Positions 12,219 through 23,654 of a stretch of DNA of 64,000 nt are shown piece by piece (position 1 is the stretch's first letter; each line of letters begins with the position of its first letter). The translations under genes and the position numbers were made by a program. The stretch is from contig JXTB01000229.1 in assembly GCA_002914805.1 (NCBI GenBank), forward strand, positions 397,221 to 461,220, in the 5' to 3' direction. Below the pieces are notes generated by a model. That model saw only the letters and a program-made list of their open reading frames with translations, was not told the origin of the DNA and searched no databases. This DNA is from Parasponia andersonii (taxonomy: Eukaryota > Streptophyta > Magnoliopsida > Rosales > Cannabaceae).

Positions 12219-14471
12219 ATGGCTTCCCTTGTCTCAATCTTTCTCCTATTGGCGGTTTGTTCTTCTTTGCTCTGTTCTTCTTCCGAAATGTAAGAATCCA
12301 ATCTCATTTCTCTCATTCCTGCTTTATAACCAAATTTACGTTGATGTGCATCTTAAGTACCTTTAAATTAATTTGTAATTTCTGGTCATAATGCGGATTC
12401 AAATCGTTTTCACAGGTTCCAGCTTGGTTCTTATGTTGTTTGATTCACTTGTTTTAATGAATTTTTAGGAAATTTTAGAAAATCAAGTAGTGAACGTCTG
12501 TAGCTTCTTGATCTGGGTTCTTTGTTAGTGCTATGAATTTCATTATCAATGTTTCCATATACCTTCTTTTATAATTATTATTCATTTGTTTAAAGCTTAC
12601 TGCTTAGAGATGTATCAATTGCTCAAACTTGTTCTCCTTTACATTTTGATCCCAGCAAAAGAGATTTTATATTGAGCTATGTTACTGATTATTTGAAATT
12701 TCTGAATTTACAAGCAATGCCTTTGACAGTGATTCTTTTTCCTATCTATCCTTGTTTATAATCCATCACCATGTTGCTTCAGTGCTAGGAAGGAATTAAG
12801 GGATAATGAGGTTAACCAGAAAATGGTCATACAATTTCGTGGCTCAGTCCATTCCAACCGGATTGACCCATCAAGGGTTGTCCAGCTCTCTTGGCAACCA
12901 AGGTCAGGTACAACCATGAGCTTCTTATTTGATGGTTGTTTTACTTAATGGCAGAGGGTAGGGCTTAATGTGATCACAAACTGTTATATGCCTTTTACAT
13001 TTCATGTACAAAAGGTGAAAATGGTCAGTCATTTTCTGAGTGAGAAACGTTTTGCACTAATCATACGAGGTTCCGATTTTGTCTTCTAGAGATTGCGTGC
13101 TTGGATTTTATGCATATGCAATATCATCTTGTTTGGAAATCTGAATTTTTTCCCTTCTTGGAATAGGGTTTTCTTGTATCAAGCCTTCCTATCAAATGAG
13201 GAGTGTGACCACCTAATTTCTTTGGTATACCCTGCCGTTTTTGCGTTCAATATGCATATCATTTTCAGTTTTGGAGAGTTTTAAAACACCTAAATTTTGG
13301 GATTAGGCACAAGAGAGGAATAAGAAATCTTCGAGGGACACTGATGACTCGGGAGACACCATTCAAAAAGGGCTGCTAAATAGTTCAGGACCTCCCCAAC
13401 AGAATGAAGTAAGTTTCATCTTTGACTAACTATTAGGAATGTAGTTTCGCATATTTTGGATCTCGGGGCTGTCCAGAACCATACACCACTCTAATTTTGT
13501 TAAACTTAAAAAGAATGAGCTGGTTTTAAGATCGATATTTCAGTCAGCGGTGGTTTCTTGCTAACATACTGAGTTGAAGCTAATATCCATATGGTTGTTA
13601 GTTTTTAGCAAGGTTTCACTTTTGATGGTAACTTTTCTACCTTTCCAGGATGATGTGGTTTCAAGCATTGAGGAAAGAATCTCAGCTTGGACTTTCCTTC
13701 CCAAAGGTATTATATTTCCTCAACGCCAATACTACTTACAGCATTTCTTCAACTATTTTAGCATGGGCTGTCTTATTTTGTGCACTTTCTGATACGGTTT
13801 TCCATATCATTGCTCTGTGCTGTTGTTCGTTCAGAAAACGGAAAGGCTTTGCAGGTTTTGCATTATGAGAATGAGGATTCTGAAAAGAACTTGAATTATT
13901 TTGGTAATAGTTCCTTACTAGACCACAGTAAGCCTTTGATTGCAACGGTTGTCTTGTATCTCTCCAATGTCACCAAGGGTGGTCAGATTCTGTTCCCACA
14001 GTCACAGGTGAGATGAAAAAAGCTATAAACTGTCTTAAACCTAAAGCATAATATGAGTATTACGCCTAAAATAGTTCTAAATTCACTGTTATGTTACAAG
14101 TTGAATGTCTTCAGGTGAAAGGCAAGATTTGGTCTGATTGCACAAAGAGTAGTGGTAAAATCCCAAGACCAATTAAAGGCAACGCAATTCTGTTCTTCAA
14201 CCTCTATCCTAACACTACTAGTGACAGTAGCAGCTCCCATGCTAGATGCCCCGTGGTGGAGGGAGAAATGTGGTTTGCTACCAAATTCTTTCAGGTAAAA
14301 TCCACTGCTGGAGAAAAGCTCTCGCTTGAATCGGACAAGGAAGAATGCACCGATCAAGACGAAAATTGCCCTGGGTGGGCTGCAATGGGAGAGTGTCAAA
14401 GAAACCCTGTCTTCATGGTTGGTTCCCCTGATTACTATGGGACATGTAGGGAGAGTTGTAATGCATGCTGA
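12219..14471 (+). CDS. Prolyl 4-hydroxylase-like protein with C-terminal ShK domain, predicted inactive
   Basis: Seven exons (12219-12289, 12783-12902, 13167-13224, 13307-13408, 13649-13706, 13835-14007, 14115-14471) join in frame to 312 aa. An N-terminal hydrophobic stretch (residues 1-22) looks like a signal peptide. Family landmarks include LSWQPR, FLSNEECDHLISL, ISAWTFLP, LQVLHYEN, YLSNVTKGG and HARCPVVEG. Residues 272-312 form a six-Cys ShK domain ending CRESCNAC, as in plant P4H isoforms with this extension. Plant P4Hs hydroxylate proline of cell-wall glycoproteins in ER/Golgi with Fe(II) and 2-oxoglutarate. Here the HxD iron motif reads Asn155-Leu-Asn157, the 2-oxoglutarate Lys is Met246, and only the distal His236 is kept. 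The usual SSGMFL loop is also not recognisable. I infer a catalytically dead secretory protein, probably of the At4g25600 type. It is intact, not a pseudogene. Confidence 0.85.
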
Positions 14472-15037
14472 TTTCTGGTGGATGAACTCACACAATAAAT
14501 TTCGATTCTTCTAAATTTTATCGAGTATCCTTACATAGATAGTAGCCATTGCTCTCGTGAGCTACATAGATATTACTGAACATGTAAGCAGAACATATAG
14601 ATAGGTATTCCAGTATAAATGGCGTTCCCTGGAATTGTTATCTTACACTAATGCATATACGTAATAGTTTGAAGATTAAGATCTCAATCAATAGAAAGCA
14701 TCACAATGGAATGGAGTCAGAATCTTAATTGCATGGTTCTAATGGCATTTTGATACTTGGCATGCCAAAGCTTAATCTTTATTCAAATGGCACAATATAA
14801 TAATCGTTTCAAAATCCTTATCATGACAAGTTTCAGCATAAAAGTCCATACATATGGTACTGTTCAACAAAATTAGAAAACGGAACTTTAATTCAGGCAG
14901 TAAAAGACACCGACAAAAGAAAAACAAAAAACAAAACAAAACCCAGTTGGGTTAAAGTTCAAAATTCTTCAAAAAAAAGGGGAAAAAAAAAATCTTGAGC
15001 TCTGGTACAAATTCCAGAGATGGGTTTCAAGTCTGAA
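14472..15037. other. Intergenic between convergent genes
   Basis: Holds the 3' UTRs of the P4H-like gene (+) and the CHCH-like gene (-). I see no other gene or clear repeat. Confidence 0.5.
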
Positions 15038-15235
15038 CTAGTGAAGGTTTGGTGGAGATTGGGTGGGTTTGTTTAAAGCACAAGAAGATTTGAAGGCCTC
15101 AATCTGGGTTTGGCACTTGACATAGTCTCCCTTGTTCTCTTCTAAGCATTTCTTCAGGGCCTCTATATCGCACGCTGACATCTTCTTCTTGGCGCTCTTG
15201 GTACCCTCCTCATCCTCCTCCGCCTTCGCGTCCAT
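15038..15235 (-). CDS. Small four-cysteine CHCH-like protein (65 aa)
   Basis: Single exon, 65 aa, starting MDAKAEEDEEG at an ATG in good context (GCC-ATG-G). The upstream in-frame extension has no ATG. The core has four cysteines at residues 22, 30, 41 and 52, spaced C-x7-C-x10-C-x10-C within two predicted amphipathic helices. This resembles the helix-Cys-Cys hairpins of mitochondrial intermembrane-space CHCH proteins such as COX19 or COA6, but the first pair is x7 rather than the classic x9. An acidic/Lys-rich N-terminus and a Pro-rich tail flank it. A role in cytochrome oxidase assembly or another Mia40 substrate function is inference from fold resemblance only. Confidence 0.7.
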   Translation of the reverse strand: MDAKAEEDEEGTKSAKKKMSACDIEALKKCLEENKGDYVKCQTQIEAFKSSCALNKPTQSPPNLH

Positions 15236-15914
15236 GGCTTCCAAGTTCCAAGTCCAACCCAGTAATCGATCTGAGACCGCACCCAAACAAAATCAGGAAA
15301 GAAGCTATCAACCGGTCAATTTTCACTTTGATTTTTTTATTGCCGGGCTTTGGGAAAATGAAAATCCTCGAACTAAACTTACGTGTCGTTTACTTGTACT
15401 TAAAAACAAAATGCTAAAAAATATTTGAAGATCGGGTGTTTTAGTTTAAAATTTTTTGAAAATTAATATTTGATTAATTTTTAAAATAATTTTAATCGAT
15501 AAAATATAATAATATTTTTAAAATTAAGATGAATAATATGAATTAATTTAATTTTAATGGATAATATTATTGTTTTTTCGTTTCTAAAATTAGTCAAAAA
15601 AATTTGTCTAAATTATTAATTTTTAAAAATTTTTAATTTTAAAATATTATTTTACGAAGTCTAAATTTCAGACTTTATATTATAAAACAAGAGTAATTTT
15701 TTTTTAGTCATGCTTTTGCAAAAAACAACTCGTTTCAAGGCGTTTGTTGTTTTATCACACGACATCTCGTTTGAGATACAAAGTTTGCACTCAGATCAAA
15801 CAACACGACATTGTCGTTCTTTTTAGCGGCTAAAATTGTCTAAATTTTAGTGTCGTCTATTTCAAAAACAACATGCACTTGTCTTGTAAAGATTGCACTC
15901 CATTACGGTACGTC
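15236..15914. other. AT-rich spacer up to the hAT insertion site
   Basis: Contains the short promoter of the CHCH-like gene and AT-rich sequence; no coding signal. The last eight bases before the transposon (15915-15922, GTTTTGTG) are the left target-site duplication. Confidence 0.5.
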
Positions 15915-16134
15915 GTTTTGTGTAGGAGTTCAAAAAAACCTTTGGACCGCGGTAACCGCACGCACCAACCCACACCGCACCGAAACCGCCGGTTTTTTTT
16001 TTTTTTTTCCATTTAAGCTTGGTCACGGTTTGGAAAAATTAGAAATCGAGCACTGCGGTTTGGTGTTCGGTTTTGGATAGAAATTCTCAGTTTATAACCG
16101 AACCGGCCGAAGATGCATTCATATTATATATGTT

Positions 16135-16264
16135 TTACAGTTTTAGAATAGCAGCCCAGTCTGTATTCTATATGTAAGCCCATTCTATATTTCTATTTTA
16201 CAGTTTTAGAATAGCAACCCATTCTGTATTCTATGTGTGAGCCCATTCTGTATTTCTATTTGAA
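16135..16264. repeat. Two-copy 65-bp tandem repeat
   Basis: Both units begin ACAGTTTTAGAATAGCA and continue with CCCATTCT and TATTTCTATTT blocks. The copies differ at several positions. They lie inside the left arm of the hAT element. Confidence 0.75.
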
Positions 16265-16420
16265 AGCCCAGCACAATACCTTAAGCCCAAACTAATGCAG
16301 AACTCATTTCTCTAGGGTTACATACTTACGTTTCTAGCTAGTAGCTGCCAATATGCCATTCTGCAACATTGAGCTCCACGCCGAACTAGTCACAAACTCC
16401 ATATTCACTCACTCAGGCAT

Positions 16421-18794
16421 TGTAAAATCCTAAATTTTGTAAAGTAATTAAGTAATTTTAATTTAAGAGTATTTTAGTAATTCTATATTTTTGAATTATT
16501 TTAAATTAAATTATTGGTGTTGAATCTAGACAATAATAAGTCTAGGTATATTTGGGATAAAAATGAAAAAGAAATTACAACCGGAGATAAAAGTATAATT
16601 AAAGAGACACTAAAGTGAAAGAATCTTTTTAAAATTATGGCCAAAGTTGAATTTCAGAAACTTTTTTTCGGCCAAACCAGATTACGCCACGTGTCCAACT
16701 GCTACAGTTCCCGAAAATTGCATGTAAATCCCCCAGCTTTCTCTTCTTCTTCACCAAGGTCCCCCGAAACCACCCATCTGCTATTGTTCACCCGAAGTTG
16801 CTCCGGCTACCGTACCGCCCGACACGCTGCCCCACGCCCTTGCCCAGACACCGAAACGGTTTTTCACCCGCCGTTTCTTCCTCCGATGTCCGATCACCTC
16901 ACCACCACCGTCGTTGGACTAGTCTCAACTCCAGCTTTCATTTCCAACCACTCTCGGCCTCCAACTCGGCTCCGGTGAGTCGTTGACTACTGTAACAATA
17001 TTTTAATATTTAATTTTTGTGTTATTTTCGTAATTATTTCAGATTTGAGTTATTTATCCCGAGAAAATTTTACCACGTGAAAGAAGAGTTTAAAACATGA
17101 AATTTCATGATTTTGAAGTGTTAAAACGGTAACCGGAAGATCGTTAATTATCGGGATGAAAATGTGATATTTTTCTAATTATTTTTAAAATATGGTATTT
17201 TTGGATTTTTGAGTCCATTAATGTTCGGGACCTCGAAACTGAGTTCTGACTTCGAATTTGGACTCAGTGAGGTTGGGACATGAAGCTTGATGTACAATAC
17301 CACTATTTTTTGAAGTGGCATGAAAATCAAGAAAATAGCTCGTGAATTGCACCGTTTTGCATGCCACGGGCCGGTTCCGTACTGAGATCCGTTTTCGACG
17401 AACTTTGCATCTAACCTAATGTTTTTGGGTGTTCTGAATTGAGTGGTAACCTCTGTTTTTCAATCCAAGACTCCGTTTGAAAAGTCAACTTTTCAAGTGA
17501 ACGTGACGTGATTCGAGAACAATTGTCCAAACAACCCGGTGATCAATTCAGGATATTTCGAGCATCATTAGCTCAACATAACTACTATTTCGCGGTAGGG
17601 GATTCAATTTCCTTGTTTTCTATTATTTTCATTAAAATTGGAATTTATTCTGAAAAATGAAATTTCGTGATTTTATTAAATTGAATTATTTAAATAGTTA
17701 TTTTAATGAACTATGAATTTGTGAAACATCGTGGACTGCTTTAGATATTTTTACATATGATTTTGTACAAGTTTTTATATTTTGGATTTGATAAAACCAT
17801 AGAAACTGTACTTTTAGATTTTTAATTAAAAATCAGAGCATGTCTAGAATGTTAAATCACTGCATAGTTATTTGAGACTCTATATATTTCACATTTCATA
17901 TGATCATGCATGAGAGTCGTCTTAGGCATTACGGTATTGTAGTAGGCGGACTAGTACACCCGCCTTCAGTGAGAGCCCGTAAACCCGCGTGAGGTTTATT
18001 TTCTGACTATCTCTATTCGGTAGGTGTAGGTATTTGGTGCCCCTCCGGTTCGGTAGGATTAGATACATGGGTGTCCCTCCGATTTTCAGAGATAGATGTC
18101 AGGCAGAGAGCACTCAATATATGTAGTATAAGTTGCTCTAGTCGTGATGAGAAGATGAAAGCTCATTTGTTGTATTGATTTATGTAATGTGCATTATGCT
18201 TATTTTAATTAAGACTTTTATATGTTTTGACCTGGATATTTGGTTTTAGTTTTAGTATGGTTTTCTGCAAATGTTTTAAATCCTTAATATATATAGAAAT
18301 GCTTTCCAATACTACTAACCATTCAGAAGTTTTGATATTTATAAAAGACTTTCCCAAAAAAGAAAATTGGATAACCTACTGGGCATTTATGCTTACCCTC
18401 CCTACTTTCTCCATACGTGGTGTCCAGTGTAACATTGATGATCAACAAGCAGAATAAGAAGCTATCTTTTATTTATAGTTTGAGACTTGGTAACGCTAGG
18501 AGTGTGAATTCAAGACTTGTATTTAAATCTTGTCAAATAAATGGATATTGCTAACATTCAAATTAAGTGTGTTACTTTGAATATGTTTGTAAACTATATG
18601 TGCCACACTAGCTTGATGTTGAGGTATGAATGATGATACTTAGTGAACTATTTGAAATTTGATTTTTCTTATTATGAACTATGAGATAGGTCCACTAATT
18701 TGAATTTTCTATACTTTATAAAAAAAAAACTAAGGAATTTTCAATACTAGTGAAATTCTCTTTCTGCCATTTCCTCGGGATTTGGGTCGTGACA
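16421..18794. mobile_element. Solo LTR of an LTR retrotransposon, 2374 bp
   Basis: The segment begins TGTAAAATCC and ends GGGTCGTGACA, so it has TG...CA termini. Flanks are GGCAT (16416-16420) and AGCAT (18795-18799), a 5-bp target duplication with one mismatch. No gag or pol reading frame is present inside, and no second LTR is next to it. The most economical reading is a solo LTR left by recombination between the two LTRs of an insertion into the hAT element. Its large size suggests a Gypsy-type element, but superfamily cannot be proved without internal sequence. Confidence 0.7.
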
Positions 18795-18991
18795 AGCATA
18801 CTCTGTCACTCACCCCCTCTCCATCGTCGTCCTAGTCACACTCTCTGTGGTTATCATCCTCTGTCTCATGGAGTGGGTTGTCGCCATCATCTTCTCTCTT
18901 TGGCTCACGGAGTAACAGAGCTCAAGCTCAGTTGCGGCATGCCTGAGCTCGATCGTCATCCTCTGTCTCGCGAAGTGGGTGTCGCCATCGT

Positions 18992-18992
18992 C

Positions 18993-19031
<39 letters not shown>

Positions 19032-19033
19032 TC
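18992..19033. repeat. (CT)n microsatellite
   Basis: About 40 nt of CT with one GT interruption. It sits just inside the hAT remainder after the solo LTR, next to two imperfect copies of a CATCCTCTGTCTC-containing unit at about 18855 and 18956. Confidence 0.85.
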
Positions 19034-20109
19034 GGTTGACCAAGCTTAAGCTCTAGCTTAGTCATGGACTCAGTCTCAGTCGTGCTCGAGGTTAGTCACC
19101 ATCACAGTTGTGCCAAAGCCTAAAGCTCTGTCGTAAGTAAAAAATTCTAGTGTCCACTTTCATAACAAAAAAGATGCCAGGCTCTTAAAAAAAAGATGTG
19201 ACACACAGTATAAGTAAACTAATAAGAAAATTGAAAGCTCTATTTTGCCTAAGCTTTAATTGAACATGGTCAGTGAAAGCCTAGTTGCTGGTTATTTAGG
19301 TTGTGGCTTACCATCTAGTAACTACGGTGTTCGTGTACTTCTCTGTATTGTTTTAAATATTACAAAGTTACAAAGAACAAAAAGTGATTTATGGGATGAT
19401 GTTGAATGATTCTTTTGATCCGACATTTTCGTTGATTAAAGCATCCAACAAATGAGTAACAACGCGTGTCTTTGAGCTAGCAACGTTTTTTTTTCATAGT
19501 ATAAAATGTCATGTTGAAATATCAAGTGTGGAATACATTTGTTGGTAGAGGTTTCTCAACTTATAGTTTTGATTTCTGTGAATTAATCCATGACCATGGT
19601 TCCTTTCTCACGTGCTTGTAATATTTACTTCTTTATTTGTTTCACTTGTTGGCATGTGCTGATGCACCTTAATGTTCTATTATTGACCAACAACCGTGCT
19701 GCAACATTTCTACAATTGGGTTAGGCTTAACAGAGCACTTGTGATGCTAAGACGACAATACCCCATAAAGCCATCGACTCTTTAATCTCAGATTTCTTTC
19801 TATCTCATGTTTAATTTTTAATTACAATCTTAGATCCCCGCTGACCCTGGTTTGGTTGATAAATTTTGTTTTTTTGTTCTATGTTATTGATTACATGATT
19901 TTTGTTTTTGATTCTATATTGGTGTGTATGTGATATGTGCTTGATAATAGATGAAGATGATTTGTGTTTATGTTAACTGTTAAATGGGGTTGAATGGACA
20001 AATTACTTTAATTTTGAGGTGAATGAGAAAATAAACAAGCTGTGTTTATACTTTTGAGGTTGTTGTGTGCTTTTAGTTTCATGTTTAGTATGTGATTACA
20101 TTGTAATTT

Positions 20110-22260
20110 TATGTTTGTTAGATAGAGAATAGTAGCAATAGGACACCTCATGTGAAAAATCTCATCCAAGTGGCTAATATCCTCGATTCAATTAGTGGTT
20201 GTAAGAGTAAGTCCCCATTACTTCCTAAGACCAAATAAGAAAAAAAGAAAGTTAAGCATGTATCAGAAGTTTGGGATCATTTTACCAGAAATGAGGAGGA
20301 CCCTACTGACCCTAGGGCTATTTAAAATTATTGTGATAAAGACTATACTAGTGATACTAGGAGAAATGAGACTCGCACTCTTTGGAACTATTTGAACAAT
20401 CAGTGTAAATATTATCCTTTTAGATTAGACAATAAGAAGCAAAAAATATTATCTTTTCAAAAGAAAGGTGATGAAATTATTGGTGGTAGCAATCTTGTAG
20501 CTATAGGATTTAGTCAAGTTGCTTGTAGGGTTGCATGTGCAAAAGTAATTGTCATTGATGAGTTGCCTTTTAGGTTTGTGGAGCAAAAGGGCTTTAAAAT
20601 ATTTTGTAGCATTATATATCCAAAGTTTATTCCTCTATCGCTGATTATAATTGCTAGAGATATCATTAATCTTTATAATGATGAGAAGAAAAGGTTGAAA
20701 TCATACTTTGTAAAGAATTCACAAAGAGTCTCTCTTACTACTCACACATGGACGTCTATTTAGAATGTCAATTATATGGTGTTAACAACTTACTTTATAG
20801 ATTCAGAATGGAAGATGCAAAAAGGATTTTGAATTTTTGTCAAATTCTTAATCATAAGGGAGAGATAATAGGTAAAGCAATTGAGGCATGTTTGAAATAG
20901 TGGGGTATAAAGACGGTATTTACAATCACAGTTGCTAATACCACTTCTAACAATGGGGCTATTAGTCACATAAGGAAGAGATTGCGAATTTGGAAGAGTG
21001 CTATTTGTGATGGAGAATATTTACATGTGAGATGTTCAGCTCATATCCTAAACTTGATAGTGTAAGATGGATTGAATGAGTTAGACAATTCTATTACAGT
21101 TGTCCGTAACGCCGTTAGGTATGCTAGAGCTTCTTCTTCAAGGTTGGCTAGATTAAAAGTTGTGTGAAGAATACTTGTAAAGAGGAGAAGGCTCTTATTT
21201 GCTTGGATGTGCCAACTAGGTGGAACTCCACTTATTTAATGTTGGAACATACATTGAGATTTGTTGATACTTTTAAGTTATTGGAAGAAGAGGATAGTTT
21301 ATATGTGCAATGCTTTTGTGAGGAAGATAGTTATGGGAAAAAACCTTTAGGGCTGCCAATGAGTAAAGATTGGGAGAATTATTGTAAATTTTGCAAGCTT
21401 TTGAAGACTTTTTATGAAGTTACTTTAAAGTTTAGCGCTTCTTTGTTTGTTACTTCAAATACTTATTTTCATGAGATTTCAGTAGTGTATGGAAAATTAA
21501 TCAAATAGTGTTCAAGTAAGGATTCAATCTTAACGAATATGGCTACTAGGATGAAGGTAAACTTTGATAAGTATTGGGGTAACATTGAAAGACAAACTAT
21601 TTTTCTTTATATGGCAGTAGTCCGTGATCCTAGGCATAAATTGAAATATGTACATTGTTATTTGAAAAAGTTCTATAGTAAGGAAGAGATTAACATTATC
21701 ATGGCTGCTGTCAAGAGTTGCATAACAAAGTTAGTGAACATTATATAACAAATGAATTCAAAGTGCAACAAAGTAACAATACTCAAGCTATTGAGTCATC
21801 TTCTCAAGAGAAAATAAGTGTGATAGATTCTGATGATGAGGATTCTTTTGACTTGAAATCTGAGTTTGATAAAGAATGTGCTAAAAATAAGTCATTTGAC
21901 TTGAAAAATGAGTTTGATAGATATCTTGCTGAATCTGTTGAGGACAGGAAGAATCCAAATTTTGACAACTTGGAATGGTGGAAAGTGACCTCTTCAAAGT
22001 TTTCTATTCTTGGTGTAATTACTCGATATGTTCTAACAATCCAAGTTTCAACTGTAACTTCAAAGTCTGCTTTTAGCATTGGAGGCAGAATGCTTGATTG
22101 TTTTCGGAGCTCGTTTAACCCAACAATGGCTGAAGTTTTGATTTGTTGCCAAAATTGGTTGAGATCCAATTCCTTACCATTGGACATGACTCCATTTTTA
22201 GAAGAGATTGAAATTTATGAAAGTGTTGAATCATGTAATAATTTTTTTATTAATTATTAA
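20110..22260 (+). pseudogene. hAT transposase relic (zf-BED / dimerisation domains)
   Basis: Conceptual translation gives hAT landmarks in order but with several stops and frame changes (for example at about 20236, 20761 and 20898). An N-terminal BED-like segment contains SEVWDHF (about 20260). A central RNase H-like portion includes TLRFVDTFKLL after PTRWNSTYLMLE (about 21205-21280). An intact C-terminal dimerisation region runs NLEWWKVTSSKF, then VSTVTSKSAFSIGGR (about 21965-22090), then LICCQNWLR. The stops mean no functional transposase can be made from this copy. The strand matches the element orientation given. Confidence 0.85.
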
Positions 22261-23488
22261 TCATGCATTGTAACATTATAGTTGTCTAACGTTATACAAA
22301 TTTTCACTTTGTAGAGAAATCAACTTTGACATCAGAAGTAGTAAACTTTGATTAGATTTGATGATAATACCTAATTTTATTCTTTTGTTTTCTTATATAT
22401 ATAATTCTTTGCAATGAGTATTAAGGTGTAATATTTATGTCTACTACTTTTTTATTTTATGCAGTGTTAAAAGAGTGATGAAGTTTGAAGTCTTTTTTTG
22501 GTGTTGTAACTTGGCGTATATTTAAGTTATTCTTATGTTATGGTTTGTTAGATGATTATTATTTATTTTAAGATATTCTCAATTGGTTTGAAAGACTTAG
22601 AAAAGACTTGATCTATTATTAAGTTATTCTTATGTTATTTATTAGATTTCAATTGGCTTGTAATTTAAATTTTAAATTTAATGTGATGCTTTGATTTGGA
22701 TATAATATTTTATGATTTATATTTTAGATAGTTTATACTTATTTTTAGTTTGATTTTTAGATTTTAGAGTTACTTTGGTTAAGATTAAAAAATGCGGTAT
22801 ATTTCTTTTTTTTTTTTGGTTTAAAAAAGTAATTTTTTTTTTAAAAAATGAAACTTAAATAGTAACAAAGCTTAAAAAATGAAGGCTTATTCTATCAAAG
22901 CCTAAGCTCGCAGCTGACAAAGCCCAAGCCGTAGAAACTGCTCAGACCGCACCACAAAATATAGGTACAGTCTGATTAGTTTGGATAAGCCGTGACAAAC
23001 TGCACGGACTGGTGGTTTAGAATAACTAAACATGCGTTTTGGTCAATATGTGGGAGTTCAAACCGGCCAAACCGAACCGTGAACACCTCTAATTTTGTGT
23101 AAAACTTGATGTCGTTTAATTTGTTTAGAACTTTTCTTTACAAGTTCTTAGGGTAAAGATGTCATCTATAGCAAATTGTTATCATTTATAGAAATTTTTT
23201 TAAAAAAATTTTATGTTTTATGGAAAGGAAATCATAGAATATACTAAAACACTTTTTTTTCTTTTTTGGCTAAAACACTTTAAATTTTCTGTAGTTAATT
23301 CTTTTACAGTTCTGCACATTCGAGATGCATCCTCTTATGGTGTGTTTTTTGATCTGGTATGGGCCGGCCCATTTATGCTAAAATACCTTTTTTTTTTTTT
23401 TTTGGAGAAAATATGTCGAAATACCTTTGATAGAGGTGGAGCGCTAGAAGCGCCACGTTAGTAGAAATTTGAAAATCCCTCTGGAAGC

Positions 23489-23499
23489 CGTAACGGCTA
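23489..23499 (+). promoter_or_regulatory. MSA-like (mitosis-specific activator) motif upstream of kinesin gene
   Basis: CGTAACGGCTA matches the MSA consensus YCYAACGGYYA at 10 of 11 positions, with the AACGG core intact at 23492-23496. It lies 156 bp before the kinesin ATG and is embedded in an imperfect palindrome (AGCCGTAACGGCT). MSA elements bind R1R2R3-MYB factors and give G2/M expression of mitotic kinesins and cyclin B. Regulation here is inferred. Confidence 0.5.
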
Positions 23500-23654
23500 C
23501 TTACCCCCCAAAAATTAGAGTCGAAAAATCCCAATTTTCTCTCAATCGTACTCTGCAAGAATTCTCTGAGGAAAATAAAAAAAATCAAATCTATATAACT
23601 GAAGTTTAAACGTTCTTGGCTTTCAATTCAAAGATCTCTGAGCTCTCAGCTTTC

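Larger units (their letters stand above)
15923..23091 (+). mobile_element. hAT-family DNA transposon, degenerate, with nested solo LTR
   Basis: Left end TAGGAGTTCAAA (15923) and right end GAACACCTCTA (to 23091) are related inverted termini; the right end read inward is TAGAGGTGTTC. They are flanked by near-identical 8-bp duplications, GTTTTGTG (15915-15922) and ATTTTGTG (23092-23099), the length expected for hAT. Subterminal regions are rich in CGGTTTGG/CCGAACCGG motifs, also usual for hAT. A transposase relic lies inside. Subtracting the solo LTR at 16421-18794, the original element was about 4.8 kb. Two 65-bp tandem copies at 16135-16264 lie in its left arm. Confidence 0.8.

Noticed and set aside
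15236-15286. Longer CHCH-like protein beginning upstream of the ATG
   Set aside because: The extension would start at a TTG codon; the ATG at 15235 is in good context and gives the conserved acidic N-terminus.
23616-23654. N-terminal extension of the kinesin
   Set aside because: It depends on a non-ATG start; the ATG at 23655 is the first in frame. The ATG at 23703 remains a possible alternative.
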